Below are positions 12,562-21,388 of a stretch of DNA of 48,379 bases, in pieces (the first letter of the stretch is position 1; every line of letters starts with the position of its first letter). The stretch is taken from assembly GCF_001280015.1 (NCBI RefSeq), contig NZ_LGDV01000209.1:1-48379 (forward strand), read 5' to 3'. The notes under the pieces are model-generated. The model was not told the DNA's origin, did no database searches, and saw only the letters and a list, made by a program, of their open reading frames with translations. This stretch comes from Streptomyces sp. MMG1121. Its GTDB lineage: Bacteria; Actinomycetota; Actinomycetes; Streptomycetales; Streptomycetaceae. A program made the translations under genes and the position numbers.

Positions 12562-12858
12562 TTACGGTGTTGCCTGCTCAGCAACCTTCGTCTGCTCGAC
12601 GTACTGGCGCAACGCCTTTGTGTCGAGCGCTCCCGGGGCGCGCAATGCCCGTGAGAACGCCCGGCGGCGTACCGCCTGGTCGAGACAGACCAGGACAGGG
12701 TGCACATAGGCGCCCCGGCCGGGCAGCGTACCGCGAGGATCGGGGGCGCATGCGTCCTCGATCTTCACGATCCGCAGGAGATCGTCCTTGGCCGCTCGCT
12801 CCCGGCACCCCACACAGGTGCGTTCAGGGCATACTCCGGCGTGCGTCCGGCCAGACAC
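12562..12858 (-). CDS. ylxR: YlxR (DUF448) family protein
   Basis: 98 residues with the YlxR signature: PERTCVGCRER near the N-terminus, GRGAYVHP in the middle and the basic helix RRRAFSRALR. YlxR proteins are small nucleic-acid-binding factors encoded between nusA and infB; in some species they affect RNase P or transcription. The start is GTG at 12856-12858, with GGGGAGG 11 bases upstream. A small hairpin (12927-12946, 7-base arms) lies in the 118-base gap to nusA. Confidence 0.93.
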   Translation of the reverse strand: MSGRTHAGVCPERTCVGCRERAAKDDLLRIVKIEDACAPDPRGTLPGRGAYVHPVLVCLDQAVRRRAFSRALRAPGALDTKALRQYVEQTKVAEQATP

Positions 12859-12976
12859 GATTAAGTCTACCTCCCCGTACCGACCTCACCCCTTCGGGGG
12901 AAAGATCGAACGGCTGTTGTCGTAAACCAAGCCTCCTGCGGCTTGGATCCATTCCCGGCGGCCCCCGGCCGTTCCC

Positions 12977-13975
12977 TCAGTCCTGCTCGGACCGGTCGGG
13001 CTGCTCGGTGTCCGGACGGATGTCGATGCGCCAGCCGGTGAGGCGGGCGGCGAGGCGGGCGTTCTGGCCCTCCTTGCCGATCGCCAGCGACAGCTGGTAG
13101 TCCGGCACGGTCACCCGGGCGGAGCGGGAGGCGAGGTCGACGACCTCCACCTTGCTCACCCGAGCGGGTGACAGCGCGTGCGCCACCAGCTCGGCCGGGT
13201 CGTCCGACCAGTCGACGATGTCGATCTTCTCGCCGTTCAGCTCGCCCATCACGTTGCGCACCCGGCCGCCCATCGGGCCGATGCAGGCGCCCTTCGCGTT
13301 CAGACCCGAACGGGTGGACCGTACGGCGATCTTGGTGCGGTGGCCGGCCTCGCGGGCGATCGCCGCGATCTCCACGGAGCCGTCGGCGATCTCCGGCACC
13401 TCCAGGGCGAAGAGCTTCTTCACCAGGTTGGGGTGCGTGCGGGAGAGCGTCACGGACGGGCCGCGCACACCCTTCGCCACCCGGACGACGTACGACCGCA
13501 GGCGCATGCCGTGCGGGTACGTCTCGCCGGGCACCTGCTCCTGCACCGGCAGGATGGCCTCCAGCTTGCCGATGTCCACGAGCACGTTCTTCGGGTCGCG
13601 GCCCTGCTGGACCACGCCCGTGACGATGTCGCCCTCGCGGCCCGCGTACTCGCCGAGCGTCGCGTCGTCCTCGGCGTCGCGCAGCCGCTGCAGGATCACC
13701 TGCTTGGCGGTGGTGGCGGCGATACGGCCGAAGCCGGACGGGGTGTCGTCGAACTCGCGGGACTCCTGCCCCTCCTCGAGGTCCTCGGGATCCTCCTTCG
13801 CCCACACGGTCACGTGCCCGGTCTCCCGGTTGAGCTCCACGCGCGCGTGTCGGCGGCTTCCCTCGGTGCGGTGGTAGGCGATGAGGAGGGCCGACTCGAT
13901 CGCTTCGACCAGCAGGTCGAAGGAGATCTCCTTCTCCCGAACCAAGCCCCGCAGGGCGCTCATGTCGATGTCCAC
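12977..13975 (-). CDS. nusA: Transcription termination/antitermination factor NusA
   Basis: Binds RNA polymerase and modulates pausing, termination and antitermination. The protein (332 residues) has the N-terminal polymerase-binding domain, an S1 domain (about 105-175) and two KH domains; KH1 has ACIGPMGGR and KH2 has [18 protein letters not shown]. It lacks the C-terminal acidic repeats of the enterobacterial protein, as usual in actinobacteria. It starts with GTG at 13973-13975, two bases after the rimP stop, and its Shine-Dalgarno GAGGAGGAGG lies inside the end of rimP. Confidence 0.97.
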   Translation of the reverse strand: MDIDMSALRGLVREKEISFDLLVEAIESALLIAYHRTEGSRRHARVELNRETGHVTVWAKEDPEDLEEGQESREFDDTPSGFGRIAATTAKQVILQRLRDAEDDATLGEYAGREGDIVTGVVQQGRDPKNVLVDIGKLEAILPVQEQVPGETYPHGMRLRSYVVRVAKGVRGPSVTLSRTHPNLVKKLFALEVPEIADGSVEIAAIAREAGHRTKIAVRSTRSGLNAKGACIGPMGGRVRNVMGELNGEKIDIVDWSDDPAELVAHALSPARVSKVEVVDLASRSARVTVPDYQLSLAIGKEGQNARLAARLTGWRIDIRPDTEQPDRSEQD

Positions 13976-13977
13976 GG

Positions 13978-14487
13978 CTACGCCTCCTCCTCTTCCTTCA
14001 TGTCCTTCTTGTCCTTGCGGTTGAACTCGACCTGCACGCGCGCCTTGTCGATCTCCGGGAAGCCGAGCCGGCGGGCGGTGGCCTTGCGGCCCTTCACGCC
14101 GGGCACCTCGACGTCGAGGCCCTCGGCGTCGACGCTCAGGATGCGCGCGACCAGCTCGCCGCCCTCGGTCAGCTGGAACTTCACGAGCCGGTCGACGGCG
14201 CGCACGAAGTGCCGGTGCTCGGTGAGGGCGCGCTCCGCGCCGGGGGTGCCGACCTCCAGGTCGTACGCCGCGTCGCCCATCGCGTCGGTCTCGTCGAGCC
14301 TCGCCGAGAGCGCGCGGCTCACATCGGCGATGGCGTCCAGATCCGCTCCGGTGTCGGAGTCGACGACCACGCGCAGCACCCGCTTGCGTCCGACCGCGTC
14401 CACGGCGATCTCTTCGAGATCCAGCCCCTGGGAGGTGACGAGCGGTTCGAGCAGCTCTCGCAGCCTCTCGCTCTGGGTGGTGCTCAT
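13978..14487 (-). CDS. rimP: Ribosome maturation factor RimP
   Basis: Needed for 30S maturation. 169 residues, with the N-terminal alpha/beta domain ([20 protein letters not shown]) and the C-terminal SH3-like domain ([23 protein letters not shown]). The frame continues far upstream, but the ATG at 14485-14487 is preceded by GAGGAG at good spacing and matches the family N-terminus ([12 protein letters not shown]). First gene of the rimP-nusA-ylxR-infB run; the promoter should lie in 14488-14730, shared with the divergent lipoprotein gene. Confidence 0.95.
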   Translation of the reverse strand: MSTTQSERLRELLEPLVTSQGLDLEEIAVDAVGRKRVLRVVVDSDTGADLDAIADVSRALSARLDETDAMGDAAYDLEVGTPGAERALTEHRHFVRAVDRLVKFQLTEGGELVARILSVDAEGLDVEVPGVKGRKATARRLGFPEIDKARVQVEFNRKDKKDMKEEEEA

Positions 14488-14730
14488 CCGGGTGACTCCT
14501 CGGCCGCGTGTGCTGTTGTGGGATGGGTCGCGTGTCTGGTCAAAGGGTATCCGGTCGCGGGGTGTGTTGCCGTCCACCTGTGCCCGCGGCGGTGGGGCCG
14601 GGCGCCCGGGAGCCTGGGGCCCTGGTCGAGCCGGTGACATGAGTCCGGGGGATGCGCGGGTACCGTGATCACGGGCGTGCCGCCCATCCTTCGGTCTTCC
14701 CTCCGTACGAGTTCCCCGAGGACGTCTGCA

Positions 14731-15237
14731 GTGCCGTACCCACCGCCGCCGCGCACCCCCTCGGGGCCGCGCAGAAGATCCCTGCTCGCCTCGGCCGCCG
14801 GTGCCGCCCTGCTGGCGGGCTGCACCGCCGATCCGCACTCCGGCGGCGGCACCTCGTCGGTGACCGCACGGGCACGCGCGCGTGCGGCCCGGGACAGCCG
14901 GGACCTGGTGGCGCGCTACGACGCCGTCCTCGCCGCGCATCCGGGGCTCGCGGACCGGCTGCGCCCGCTGCGCGCCCAGGTCGCGGCGCATGCCACGGCG
15001 TTCGGGGACGCCACGACGCCCTCGCCCGCGAAGTCGCCGTCCGCGCCGGCGTCGCCGGCCCCCGTGCCGGCGACCGAGAAGGACGCCGTCGCCGCGCTGG
15101 CCACCGCCGAGCGCACCCTCGCCGACCAGCGCGCCAAGGCCCTGCTGGCCGTACCGGGCGAGCTGGCGCGGCTGCTGGCGTCGGTCGCGGCGGCCGGGGC
15201 CGTGCACGCGTACCTGCTGACCGAGGGGGCCAAGTGA
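14731..15237 (+). CDS. Putative lipoprotein, function unknown
   Basis: 168 residues from a GTG at 14731 (GAGGAC upstream); an alternative GTG at 14665 lacks a ribosome-binding site. It has a lipoprotein signal: RRR-S followed by a hydrophobic stretch and the lipobox LLAGC, Cys31 becoming the lipidated N-terminus. The arginine cluster would suit Tat export. The mature part is alanine-rich and helical, with a Ser/Pro linker, and resembles the actinobacterial lipoprotein that usually precedes DUF4439 genes. Its stop overlaps the next start (GTGA), so the two are coupled. Confidence 0.8.
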   Translation: MPYPPPPRTPSGPRRRSLLASAAGAALLAGCTADPHSGGGTSSVTARARARAARDSRDLVARYDAVLAAHPGLADRLRPLRAQVAAHATAFGDATTPSPAKSPSAPASPAPVPATEKDAVAALATAERTLADQRAKALLAVPGELARLLASVAAAGAVHAYLLTEGAK

Positions 15238-15731
15238 GCACCGAGAGCGACGAGGCCAAGAAGGCCGAGCTGACGGCGTTGCAGGCGGCGCTGGCCGCCG
15301 AACACGCGGCGGTGTACGGGTACGGCGTCGTCGGCGGCCGGATCGCCGCGGCCCGCCGGAGCGAGGCGCGGGCGGCGTGGGACGCCCACCGGGCCGGGCG
15401 GGACGCGCTCACCCGCGAGGTGCGCGACCTCGGCGGCCTGCCGGTCGCCGCGGACGCCGGCTACGCGCTGCCGTTCCCGGTGCCGGACTCGGCGGCGGCG
15501 GTGCGGCTCGCCGCGCGGCTTGAGGAGCGCCTGGCCGGGGTGTACGCGGACCTGGTGCGGGCGGCGACGGGCACGCGGCGCGGCGCGGCCGCCGGGGCGC
15601 TGCGGGAGGCCGCGGTGCGCGCGGTGCGCTGGAACGGGGAGAGCGTAGCCTTCCCTGGGCTCGCCGAGCGGGCCGCCGAGGGGACGGGCGCGGCCGGTAC
15701 GGCACCCTCTGCTGCCTCGGCGACACCGTGA
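15234..15731 (+). CDS. Ferritin-like DUF4439 domain protein
   Basis: 165 residues starting at the GTG that overlaps the lipoprotein stop by four bases. The N-terminal helix ALQAALAAEHAAVYGYGVVGGR contains the Glu-His-Tyr pattern of the DUF4439 ferritin-like fold, and the protein is predicted to be an all-helical bundle. No classical paired ExxH iron site is obvious, so metal binding is uncertain. Cytoplasmic partner of the upstream lipoprotein by linkage only. Role unknown. Confidence 0.85.
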   Translation: MSTESDEAKKAELTALQAALAAEHAAVYGYGVVGGRIAAARRSEARAAWDAHRAGRDALTREVRDLGGLPVAADAGYALPFPVPDSAAAVRLAARLEERLAGVYADLVRAATGTRRGAAAGALREAAVRAVRWNGESVAFPGLAERAAEGTGAAGTAPSAASATP

Positions 15732-15802
15732 CCCGCTGACCCGGTAGGCGCCCGTACGACACGACCCGGACTGGTCCCGGACTGGAAGGAAACGACTCGC
15801 GC

Positions 15803-16702
15803 ATGGCTTTCGAACCGCCGCCGCGCCTGGTACGGGCGCTCGGTGAGACGGCACCGGCCCAGGACGCCTGGCTGGCGGAGCTGCCCGCGACCGCCGAACG
15901 GGCCGTCGCCGAGCGCGAGTTGACCGTGGAACGGGTGCAGGTGCCGGGCGGCCGCAGCAGTCTGGTGGTGCTGGTGCGGCGGACGGACGGCACCCCGGCC
16001 GTGCTGAAGCTGGCCCCGCCCCGGGCCCGGCCGGGCAGCGAGCGGGCGGCGCTGGTGCGCTGGGCCGGCCTGGGCGCCGTACAGCTGCTGGAAGCCGGTG
16101 CCGCGGAGGGGGCGCTGCTCCTCGAGCGGCTGCATCCGGACGTGTCGGTGCGCTCGCTGCCGGAGGCGAAGGCGCTGCTGGAGGCGGCGGGGACGCTGCG
16201 CCGGCTGTGGGTCGAGCCGCCGGCGGACCATGTCTTCGAGACGGTCGCCGGGCGCACCGGGCGGCAGGCGGCGGCCATGCGGGTGGGTGCGGACGCGGAC
16301 CCCGAGGTGGCGCCGCTGGTCGACGCGGCACTCGCGGCCCGCGAGGACCTGCTCGCCGCGCCGCCCGAACACCGGTTGCTGCACGGCACGTTCCGGCAGA
16401 GCAAGGTGCTGTCCGGGGAGCGGATGCCGTGGCTGGCGGTGGGTCCGGATCCGGTGGTCGGCGAGTGCGCCTTCGATCTGGCGCGGCTGGTGCGGGACCG
16501 GGTGGAGGACCTGATCGCGACGCCGTCCGGCGCGGCGGTCGTCCGGCGGCGGATCAAGCGGCTCGCCGAGTCGCTGGAGACCGATCAGGACCGTTTGCGG
16601 GGGTGGACGTTGTTCCGTGCTGTGGAGTCCGGCGTCCGTGCGCTCCGCGTGGGCCGGCCGAAGGACGCGGAGCTCCTGCTGGAGTTCGCCGGGTGGCTCT
16701 AG
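15803..16702 (+). CDS. Aminoglycoside phosphotransferase-fold protein, likely pseudokinase
   Basis: 299 residues resembling the streptomycin/hydroxyurea-type phosphotransferases (APH(6)-like). An ATP-binding Lys69 is present in AVLKL, and WLAVGPDPVVGECAFDLARL matches the family pattern WLAIDPKPVVGDPAFD. However the catalytic loop, HGDxxxxN in active enzymes, is HGTFRQSK here (194-201), so the catalytic Asp is Thr196 and the Asn is Lys201, and the metal-binding Asp is Gly214. The fold is therefore kept while chemistry looks lost. A resistance role is unlikely. Terminated by the hairpin at 16718-16746. Confidence 0.85.
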   Translation: MAFEPPPRLVRALGETAPAQDAWLAELPATAERAVAERELTVERVQVPGGRSSLVVLVRRTDGTPAVLKLAPPRARPGSERAALVRWAGLGAVQLLEAGAAEGALLLERLHPDVSVRSLPEAKALLEAAGTLRRLWVEPPADHVFETVAGRTGRQAAAMRVGADADPEVAPLVDAALAAREDLLAAPPEHRLLHGTFRQSKVLSGERMPWLAVGPDPVVGECAFDLARLVRDRVEDLIATPSGAAVVRRRIKRLAESLETDQDRLRGWTLFRAVESGVRALRVGRPKDAELLLEFAGWL

Positions 16703-16717
16703 GGGTCGGGGGGCGGA

Positions 16718-16746
16718 GTTCCCCGCGCCGCTCGGGCGCGGGGAAC
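16718..16746. terminator. Bidirectional terminator between APH-like gene and proS
   Basis: Perfect 12-base arms (16718-16729, 16735-16746) with a 5-base loop, between convergent genes only 54 bases apart. Confidence 0.8.
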
Positions 16747-16756
16747 CACGGTGTGA

Positions 16757-18460
16757 TCAGGCCGTCAGGCGCGCGATCGCGTCCTCTGCCGACAGCTCCT
16801 CGCGCTCGCCGGTCCTGCGGTCCTTCAGTTCCAGTACGCCCTCGCCGGAGCGGCGGCCGGCGACCAGGATCTGCGGGACGCCGATCAGCTCGGCGTCGGT
16901 GAACTTCACGCCCGGGGAGACCCCGGCCCGGTCGTCGACCAGGACGCGGACGCCCGCGGCGGCCAGCTTCTCGGCGACGTCGAGGGCCAGCTCGGTCTGC
17001 AGGGCCTTGCCGGCGGCGACGACGTGCACGTCGGCCGGGGCGACCTCCTTGGACCACACCAGGCCCTTGTCGTCGGCGGACTGCTCGGCGAGGGCGGCCA
17101 CGGCACGCGAGACGCCGATGCCGTAGGAGCCCATGGTGACGCGGACCGGCTTGCCGTTCTGGCCGAGGACGTCGAGCTTGAGGGCGTCGGCGTACTTGCG
17201 GCCCAGCTGGAAGATGTGGCCGATCTCGATGGCGCGGTCCAGCTTCAGGCCGGTGCCGCACTGCGGGCAGGGGTCGCCCTCCTGCACGACGACGACGTCC
17301 ACGTAGGTGTCGACCTCGAAGTCACGGCCGGCGACGACGTTCTTCGCGTGCGTGTGCTCCTTGTTGGCGCCGGTGATCCAGGCGGTGCCGGGGGCCACGC
17401 GCGGGTCGGCGATGTACTTCACCTTCTCGCCCAGGCCCTGCGGGCCGACGTAGCCGCGGACCAGGTCGGGGCGGCCCGCGAAGTCGGTCTCGGTGACCAT
17501 CTCCACGCTCGCCGGCGCGAAGTGCGCCTCGACCTTGCCCAGGTCGACCTCGCGGTCGCCGGGCACGCCGACGGCGACGATCTCGCCGTCCACCTTGACC
17601 AGCAGGTTCTTCAGCGTGGCGGAGGCCGGGACGCCGAGCGAGGCGGCCAGGGTCTCGATGGTGGGGGTGTCGGGGGTCGGGATCTCCTCGAGCGCGGGCA
17701 CGTCCGCCCCGTCGACCGGCTTCAGGGCGTAGGTGATCGCCTCGGTGTTGGCGGCGAAGTCGCAGTTCGGGCAGTCGGCGAAGGTGTCCTCGCCGGCCTC
17801 GGCCGGGGCGAGGAACTCCTCGGACTTGGAGCCGCCCATCGCACCGGCGGTCGCGGCACAGATGCGGTAGTCGAGGCCCAGGCGCTCGAAGATGCGCTGG
17901 TAGGCCTGGCGGTGCAGGGCGTAGGACTGGGCGAGGCCCTCGTCCTCGGTGTCGAAGGAGTACGAGTCCTTCATCAGGAACTCACGGCCGCGCAGGATGC
18001 CGGCGCGGGGGCGGGCCTCGTCGCGGAACTTGGTCTGGATCTGGTAGAGGATCACCGGCAGGTCCTTGTAGGACGTGCACTGGTCCTTGACCAGGAGGGT
18101 GAAGATCTCCTCGTGGGTGGGGCCGAGGAGGTAGTCGCCGCCCTTGCGGTCCTTGAGCCGGAACAGCTCCTGGCCGTACTCGTCCCAGCGGCCGGTGGCC
18201 TCGTACGGCTCCCGGGGCAGCAGGGCGGGGAGGGTGACCTCCTGGGCGCCGATGGCGTCCATCTCCTCGCGGACGATCCGCTCCACGTTGGAGAGGACCT
18301 TCTTGCCGAGGGGCAGCCAGCTCCAGATGCCGGCGGCGGTGCGGCGGACGTAGCCGGCCCGGACGAGGAGCTTGTGGCTGAGGACCTCGGCGTCCGCCGG
18401 GTCGTCGCGCAGCGTCTTCGCCATCAACTGGGACATGCGCTGGACCGGTGCGTTGGCCAT
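16757..18460 (-). CDS. proS: Prolyl-tRNA synthetase (bacterial type)
   Basis: Charges tRNA-Pro. 567 residues, the usual length for the bacterial form with the inserted editing domain between class II motifs 2 and 3. Visible are the N-terminal [20 protein letters not shown] segment, motif 2 [17 protein letters not shown], the inserted domain (about 225-390), and a C-terminal anticodon-binding domain with [15 protein letters not shown]. The ATG at 18458-18460 is chosen because GGAG precedes it and the N-terminus matches the family. A 12-base tandem repeat lies about 85 bases upstream. Confidence 0.97.
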   Translation of the reverse strand: MANAPVQRMSQLMAKTLRDDPADAEVLSHKLLVRAGYVRRTAAGIWSWLPLGKKVLSNVERIVREEMDAIGAQEVTLPALLPREPYEATGRWDEYGQELFRLKDRKGGDYLLGPTHEEIFTLLVKDQCTSYKDLPVILYQIQTKFRDEARPRAGILRGREFLMKDSYSFDTEDEGLAQSYALHRQAYQRIFERLGLDYRICAATAGAMGGSKSEEFLAPAEAGEDTFADCPNCDFAANTEAITYALKPVDGADVPALEEIPTPDTPTIETLAASLGVPASATLKNLLVKVDGEIVAVGVPGDREVDLGKVEAHFAPASVEMVTETDFAGRPDLVRGYVGPQGLGEKVKYIADPRVAPGTAWITGANKEHTHAKNVVAGRDFEVDTYVDVVVVQEGDPCPQCGTGLKLDRAIEIGHIFQLGRKYADALKLDVLGQNGKPVRVTMGSYGIGVSRAVAALAEQSADDKGLVWSKEVAPADVHVVAAGKALQTELALDVAEKLAAAGVRVLVDDRAGVSPGVKFTDAELIGVPQILVAGRRSGEGVLELKDRRTGEREELSAEDAIARLTA

Positions 18461-18544
18461 GGTTCTCGTACTCCTGCCGGTAAGGGTGATGGCATGGAGG
18501 TTAGCCGGGCTCGCTGTGCCGGTGGAAATCGGATATGGCCACGT

Positions 18545-18592
18545 CTTTGTCCGGGGCTTTGTCCGGTGCTTCGTCCGGGACTTTGTCCGCGG
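18545..18592. repeat. Four tandem 12-base repeats upstream of proS
   Basis: Four adjacent copies with consensus CTTTGTCCGGGG (18545, 18557, 18569, 18581), differing at one to three positions. They lie between the GNAT stop and the proS start and are probably transcribed in the proS leader or act as a DNA element. Confidence 0.75.
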
Positions 18593-18597
18593 CGGCT

Positions 18598-19128
18598 CTA
18601 TCTGCGGCGCAGCGGCAGGGGGGCGCCCATCACGGCGTACGGCCTCGGCGCGCTCGGGAAGTGGACCTGGCGGGCGAGGTCGACGTAGCCGAGGGAGTGG
18701 TAGAGGCCGCGGGCGGGGCTGTCGGTGTCGATCGCGGAGAGGATCGAACGGGGTTCGGCGGCGCAGTCGGTGATCATGGTGATGAGCCGCCGCCCGATGC
18801 CGCGGTTCTGGTGGCCGGGGTGGACGTGCAGCTCGGTGATGACGAAGGAGTCGTCCAGCCAGGCGTCGTTGTCCTGGGCCCGGAGGTAGGGCTCCACGAC
18901 GGTGGACCACCAGTGGGTACGGCTGTTGGGCATGCCGTAGACGAAGCCGACGAGGTGTCCGGAGGCGGTCGCGCCGAGGGCCCGCGCGCCCCGGTACTGC
19001 ATGTGCCGCTGGACGATCTGCCGGCGTACGGCGACCTCGTCGGGGCCCAGTCCGAAGGCCACGGCCTGGACGGCTAGGGCCTCGTCGACGTGGGCGGCGA
19101 GGTCCAGGTGGCCGATGGCGAGGTCCAT
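18598..19128 (-). CDS. GNAT family acetyltransferase
   Basis: A 176-residue protein whose central part carries the acetyl-CoA loop [14 protein letters not shown] and a C-terminal [12 protein letters not shown] motif typical of GNAT enzymes. The substrate is not evident. The ATG at 19126-19128 gives the most natural N-terminus ([10 protein letters not shown]); a GTG at 19186-19188 would add 20 residues and overlap the upstream gene, and neither has a clear Shine-Dalgarno. Transcribed together with the upstream GNAT gene. Confidence 0.85.
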   Translation of the reverse strand: MDLAIGHLDLAAHVDEALAVQAVAFGLGPDEVAVRRQIVQRHMQYRGARALGATASGHLVGFVYGMPNSRTHWWSTVVEPYLRAQDNDAWLDDSFVITELHVHPGHQNRGIGRRLITMITDCAAEPRSILSAIDTDSPARGLYHSLGYVDLARQVHFPSAPRPYAVMGAPLPLRRR

Positions 19129-19174
19129 GCCGGGAGCGTACAGGGGGGTGTGGAGGTCAGGGAGGTACGGAGGT

Positions 19175-20023
19175 TCAGAAGAGCACACTCATGAAGGCGC
19201 CGGTCTCCTGGAAGCCCACGCGCCGGTACGTCCTTCTCGCCGCCGTGTTGAAGTCGTTCACGTACAGGCTCACCACGGGGGCGACGTCGGCGAGCGCATA
19301 CCGCAGCACGGCCGCCATGCCCGGCGCCGCGAGCCCCGACCCCCGGTACTCGGGAGCCACCCACACCCCCTGGATCTGGCAGGCCTGGCTGGTCGCGGCG
19401 CCGATCTCGGCCTTGAAAGCGACCTTGCCGTGCTCGTCGAGGCGGGCGAAGGAGCGGCCGGTGCCGACGAGTTCGGCGACCCGGGCCTGGTACAGCAGCC
19501 CGCCGTCCCCTGCGAGCGGCGAGACACCGACCTCCTCGGTGAACATCGCCACGCACGCCGGCATGATCGTCTCCATCTCGTCCTTGCGGACGCGGCGGAC
19601 GTAGGGGTCCGGGGGGACGTCGGCGGGCATCCGGTCGGTGACCATGAGCGGCTGGTGGGCACGCACCTCACGGGCGGGGCCCCAGTGGGGCTCCAGCAGC
19701 TGCCACAGTCCGGCGGTGGCGTCGGCGGGCCCGACGATGGAGGAGCACCGGCGCCCGGCCCTCCTCGCCCGATCGGCAAAGGCGCGCACGGCCCGCGGCG
19801 TGGCACAGATGGGAACGAGATTGGCACCCGCGTAGCACAGCGACGTGAGCATGCCGTCCTCGTACCAGCCCCACATCTCGCCGCCGAGCCGCCATGGGTC
19901 GAGGCCGGCGATCTGGACGCGCGAGGTCACGAAGGCGTTCGTCACCGGCTCGCGGTCGAGGACGGCGAGCGCGGCGTCAAGGTCGCTCGGTTCGAGCACC
20001 CGTGAGGTGGTCTGGGTCAACAC
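19175..20023 (-). CDS. GNAT acetyltransferase with N-terminal DUF4081-type domain
   Basis: 282 residues from the GTG at 20021-20023. The first half (LEPSDLDAALAVL, RLGGEMWGWYEDGMLTSLCYAGANLVP) matches the DUF4081 module that actinobacteria fuse to GNAT domains; the second half has the CoA-binding region WVAPEYRGSGLAAPGMAAVL and LYVNDFNTAARRTYRRVGF. The substrate is unknown. The frame is open 14 codons upstream, but the conserved N-terminus starts at this GTG. Located in the conserved dxr-to-proS neighbourhood. Confidence 0.9.
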   Translation of the reverse strand: MLTQTTSRVLEPSDLDAALAVLDREPVTNAFVTSRVQIAGLDPWRLGGEMWGWYEDGMLTSLCYAGANLVPICATPRAVRAFADRARRAGRRCSSIVGPADATAGLWQLLEPHWGPAREVRAHQPLMVTDRMPADVPPDPYVRRVRKDEMETIMPACVAMFTEEVGVSPLAGDGGLLYQARVAELVGTGRSFARLDEHGKVAFKAEIGAATSQACQIQGVWVAPEYRGSGLAAPGMAAVLRYALADVAPVVSLYVNDFNTAARRTYRRVGFQETGAFMSVLF

Positions 20024-20391
20024 GTGCGGGGCCTCGGGGCTGGGGTTCTGCTGGATCCTCCGCACTGTACCCCGAGGGGTGGTGGAGCGCTTAGCGGTGA
20101 GATCCGGCCGCGGGCGGGCCCGGCAGCACGATCTCGAAGGTCGTCTTCTGCTGTCCCCACCGGTGCCCCCGAGGGGATACCGCTAAGGACGTAGGCCGTA
20201 GTGGTCCCAGGTGGGGGGTGACTGGGTCTTCAGATCCTCGATCTCGATGTCGAGGGATCTTGCCGTCGCCGCCGCCCTGGTCACCCATGGTGCCGCGTCC
20301 CTCCCCGTCAGCCGACCCATCAGTCCGAGGACCCTTGTTGGCAGGACGCGTTCGCCATCGAGAGCGGCACCAAGGGGTGGTAAGGCCCCCT
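20024..20391. other. Decayed-looking spacer between GNAT and DUF397 genes
   Basis: No convincing full gene. On the minus strand it holds the short frame at 20183-20320 and, ending at 20091, a stretch reading TTFEIVLPGPP, which resembles the last strand of a histidine-kinase-type ATPase domain. A 9-base inverted repeat (20090-20098 and 20180-20188) flanks the latter. I read this as gene remains next to a broken regulator. Confidence 0.4.
20183..20320 (-). CDS. Possible small ORF or C-terminal gene remnant, 45 codons
   Basis: From the ATG at 20318-20320 the frame gives 45 residues ending ...EIEDLKTQSPPTWDHYGLRP (a GTG at 20284 would give 33). The composition looks protein-like (acidic middle, aromatic C-terminus) and the frame remains open upstream into the end of the DUF397 gene, so it may be the C-terminal remnant of a longer lost gene. 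No clear Shine-Dalgarno. I do not recognise the family. Confidence 0.3.
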   Translation of the reverse strand: MGRLTGRDAAPWVTRAAATARSLDIEIEDLKTQSPPTWDHYGLRP

Positions 20392-20649
20392 TCAGGATCG
20401 TGCAAGCCCGAGGAAGGCCTGCCAGGCGGCGGGGGGCACTATGAGGGTGGCTGCGGCGGTGCGGTTCTGCTTGGAGTCACGTACGTGGATCGTGGTGGGG
20501 CTGGTGGCGACCTCGACGCACTGGCCGCCTTCGCCGTCGCTGTAGCTGGACTTGTGCCATGCGAGCGCGATTTCGAGGCACTGCCCGCCGTCGCCACTGC
20601 TGTAGCTGCTCTTGAACCACACCAGCTCGGTCGGCTCGTCAACGTTCAT
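20392..20649 (-). CDS. DUF397 protein, duplicated domain
   Basis: 85 residues with two copies of the DUF397 core (WFKSSYSSGDGGQCLEIA and WHKSSYSDGEGGQCVEVA), then the usual VRDSK...W..FL ending. DUF397 proteins are actinobacterial partners of XRE regulators in whiJ-type developmental loci. Its ATG shares four bases with the stop that would end the XRE gene, so it evolved as its coupled partner, but here that regulator is broken. Confidence 0.85.
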   Translation of the reverse strand: MNVDEPTELVWFKSSYSSGDGGQCLEIALAWHKSSYSDGEGGQCVEVATSPTTIHVRDSKQNRTAAATLIVPPAAWQAFLGLARS

Positions 20650-21252
20650 GTCTCTCCCAGCAACTTCTCCACGAGGGCCAGTGATTCGCGCGGTGTCAGA
20701 GCCTGGGCGCGCAGGATGCCGTACCGCTCCTCCATCTCCGTGACCGACTGACCGTCTGAGTAGAGGCGGCTGCCTTTGCGCGCGTCCACCTAGGCGATCC
20801 TGCGCCCTTTAGCCGTGTTGATCAAGGTGAAGGTGCCGGCGAGTGCCGCATGCTCCTCACGGTCGTTCGGCATGACCTGGATCTCCACATTACGCCGTTG
20901 CCCGAAGAGCAGGATCTGCTCCAACTGGCCCCGCATGACGGCCTGTCCGCCCAGCCGCCTACGCAGGAGGGCTTCCTCCATCACGAAGCTGATGATGGGT
21001 GCGGGCTTCCGTTCGAAGATCTTCCACGCGCATTCAGCACTTGATCGACTCGCACGATGAACTTCGTGGGCGGAATCCGCCTGCCCTGCTCGAACGACGC
21101 GACGGTCGCCGCCGAGTAGCCAGTCGAAGAGCCCAGTTGGGCGCGTTCCATCCCGGCCAGCGTCCTGAACCTCTTCAGCAGCCGCCCGAAGGCGAGCGGA
21201 ATGCCTGAGCCGGCTCGGACTCACCCTCTGGTTCCTGTACTTCCTCGCTCAC
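20646..21252 (-). pseudogene. XRE-family / DUF5753 regulator, decayed (whiJ type)
   Basis: Pieces of one ancestral regulator lie in three frames. From the GTG at 21250-21252 the frame reads VSEEVQEPEGESEP; a one-base loss near 21211 then moves the HTH (FGRLLKRFRTLAGMERAQLG, SSTGYSAATVASFEQGRR) to another frame. Near 21025 the HTH part jumps to KIFERKPAPIISFVMEEALL in a third frame, skipping about 80 codons of the usual DUF5753 domain. Finally a TAG at 20790-20792 replaces the Tyr expected after RRIA, with the remaining frame open to the TGA overlapping DUF397. At least three independent lesions, so loss of function is nearly certain. Confidence 0.85.
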
Positions 21253-21388
21253 ATACACCCCCAATACCTGGGCGCCACCGTCCGCCACGGCGCGCACGCC
21301 TACAGCGGCACCCCACGCTCGTACAACCCCTGTTGGTCGAGGTGCGGCCGCTGGTCAACGTTACTGAGCGTGCGGGAGCGTAAACGGC

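Noticed and set aside
15803..16702. Aminoglycoside or hydroxyurea resistance kinase
   Set aside because: The residues needed for phosphotransfer are replaced, so resistance is not supported.
20790..20792. Programmed read-through of the TAG in the XRE gene
   Set aside because: The gene also carries a one-base loss and a large deletion, so decay is the simpler explanation.
20790..21224. Intact 144-codon regulator gene
   Set aside because: Its N-terminal part is out of frame with the conserved HTH, and its stop is a nonsense codon inside a conserved segment.
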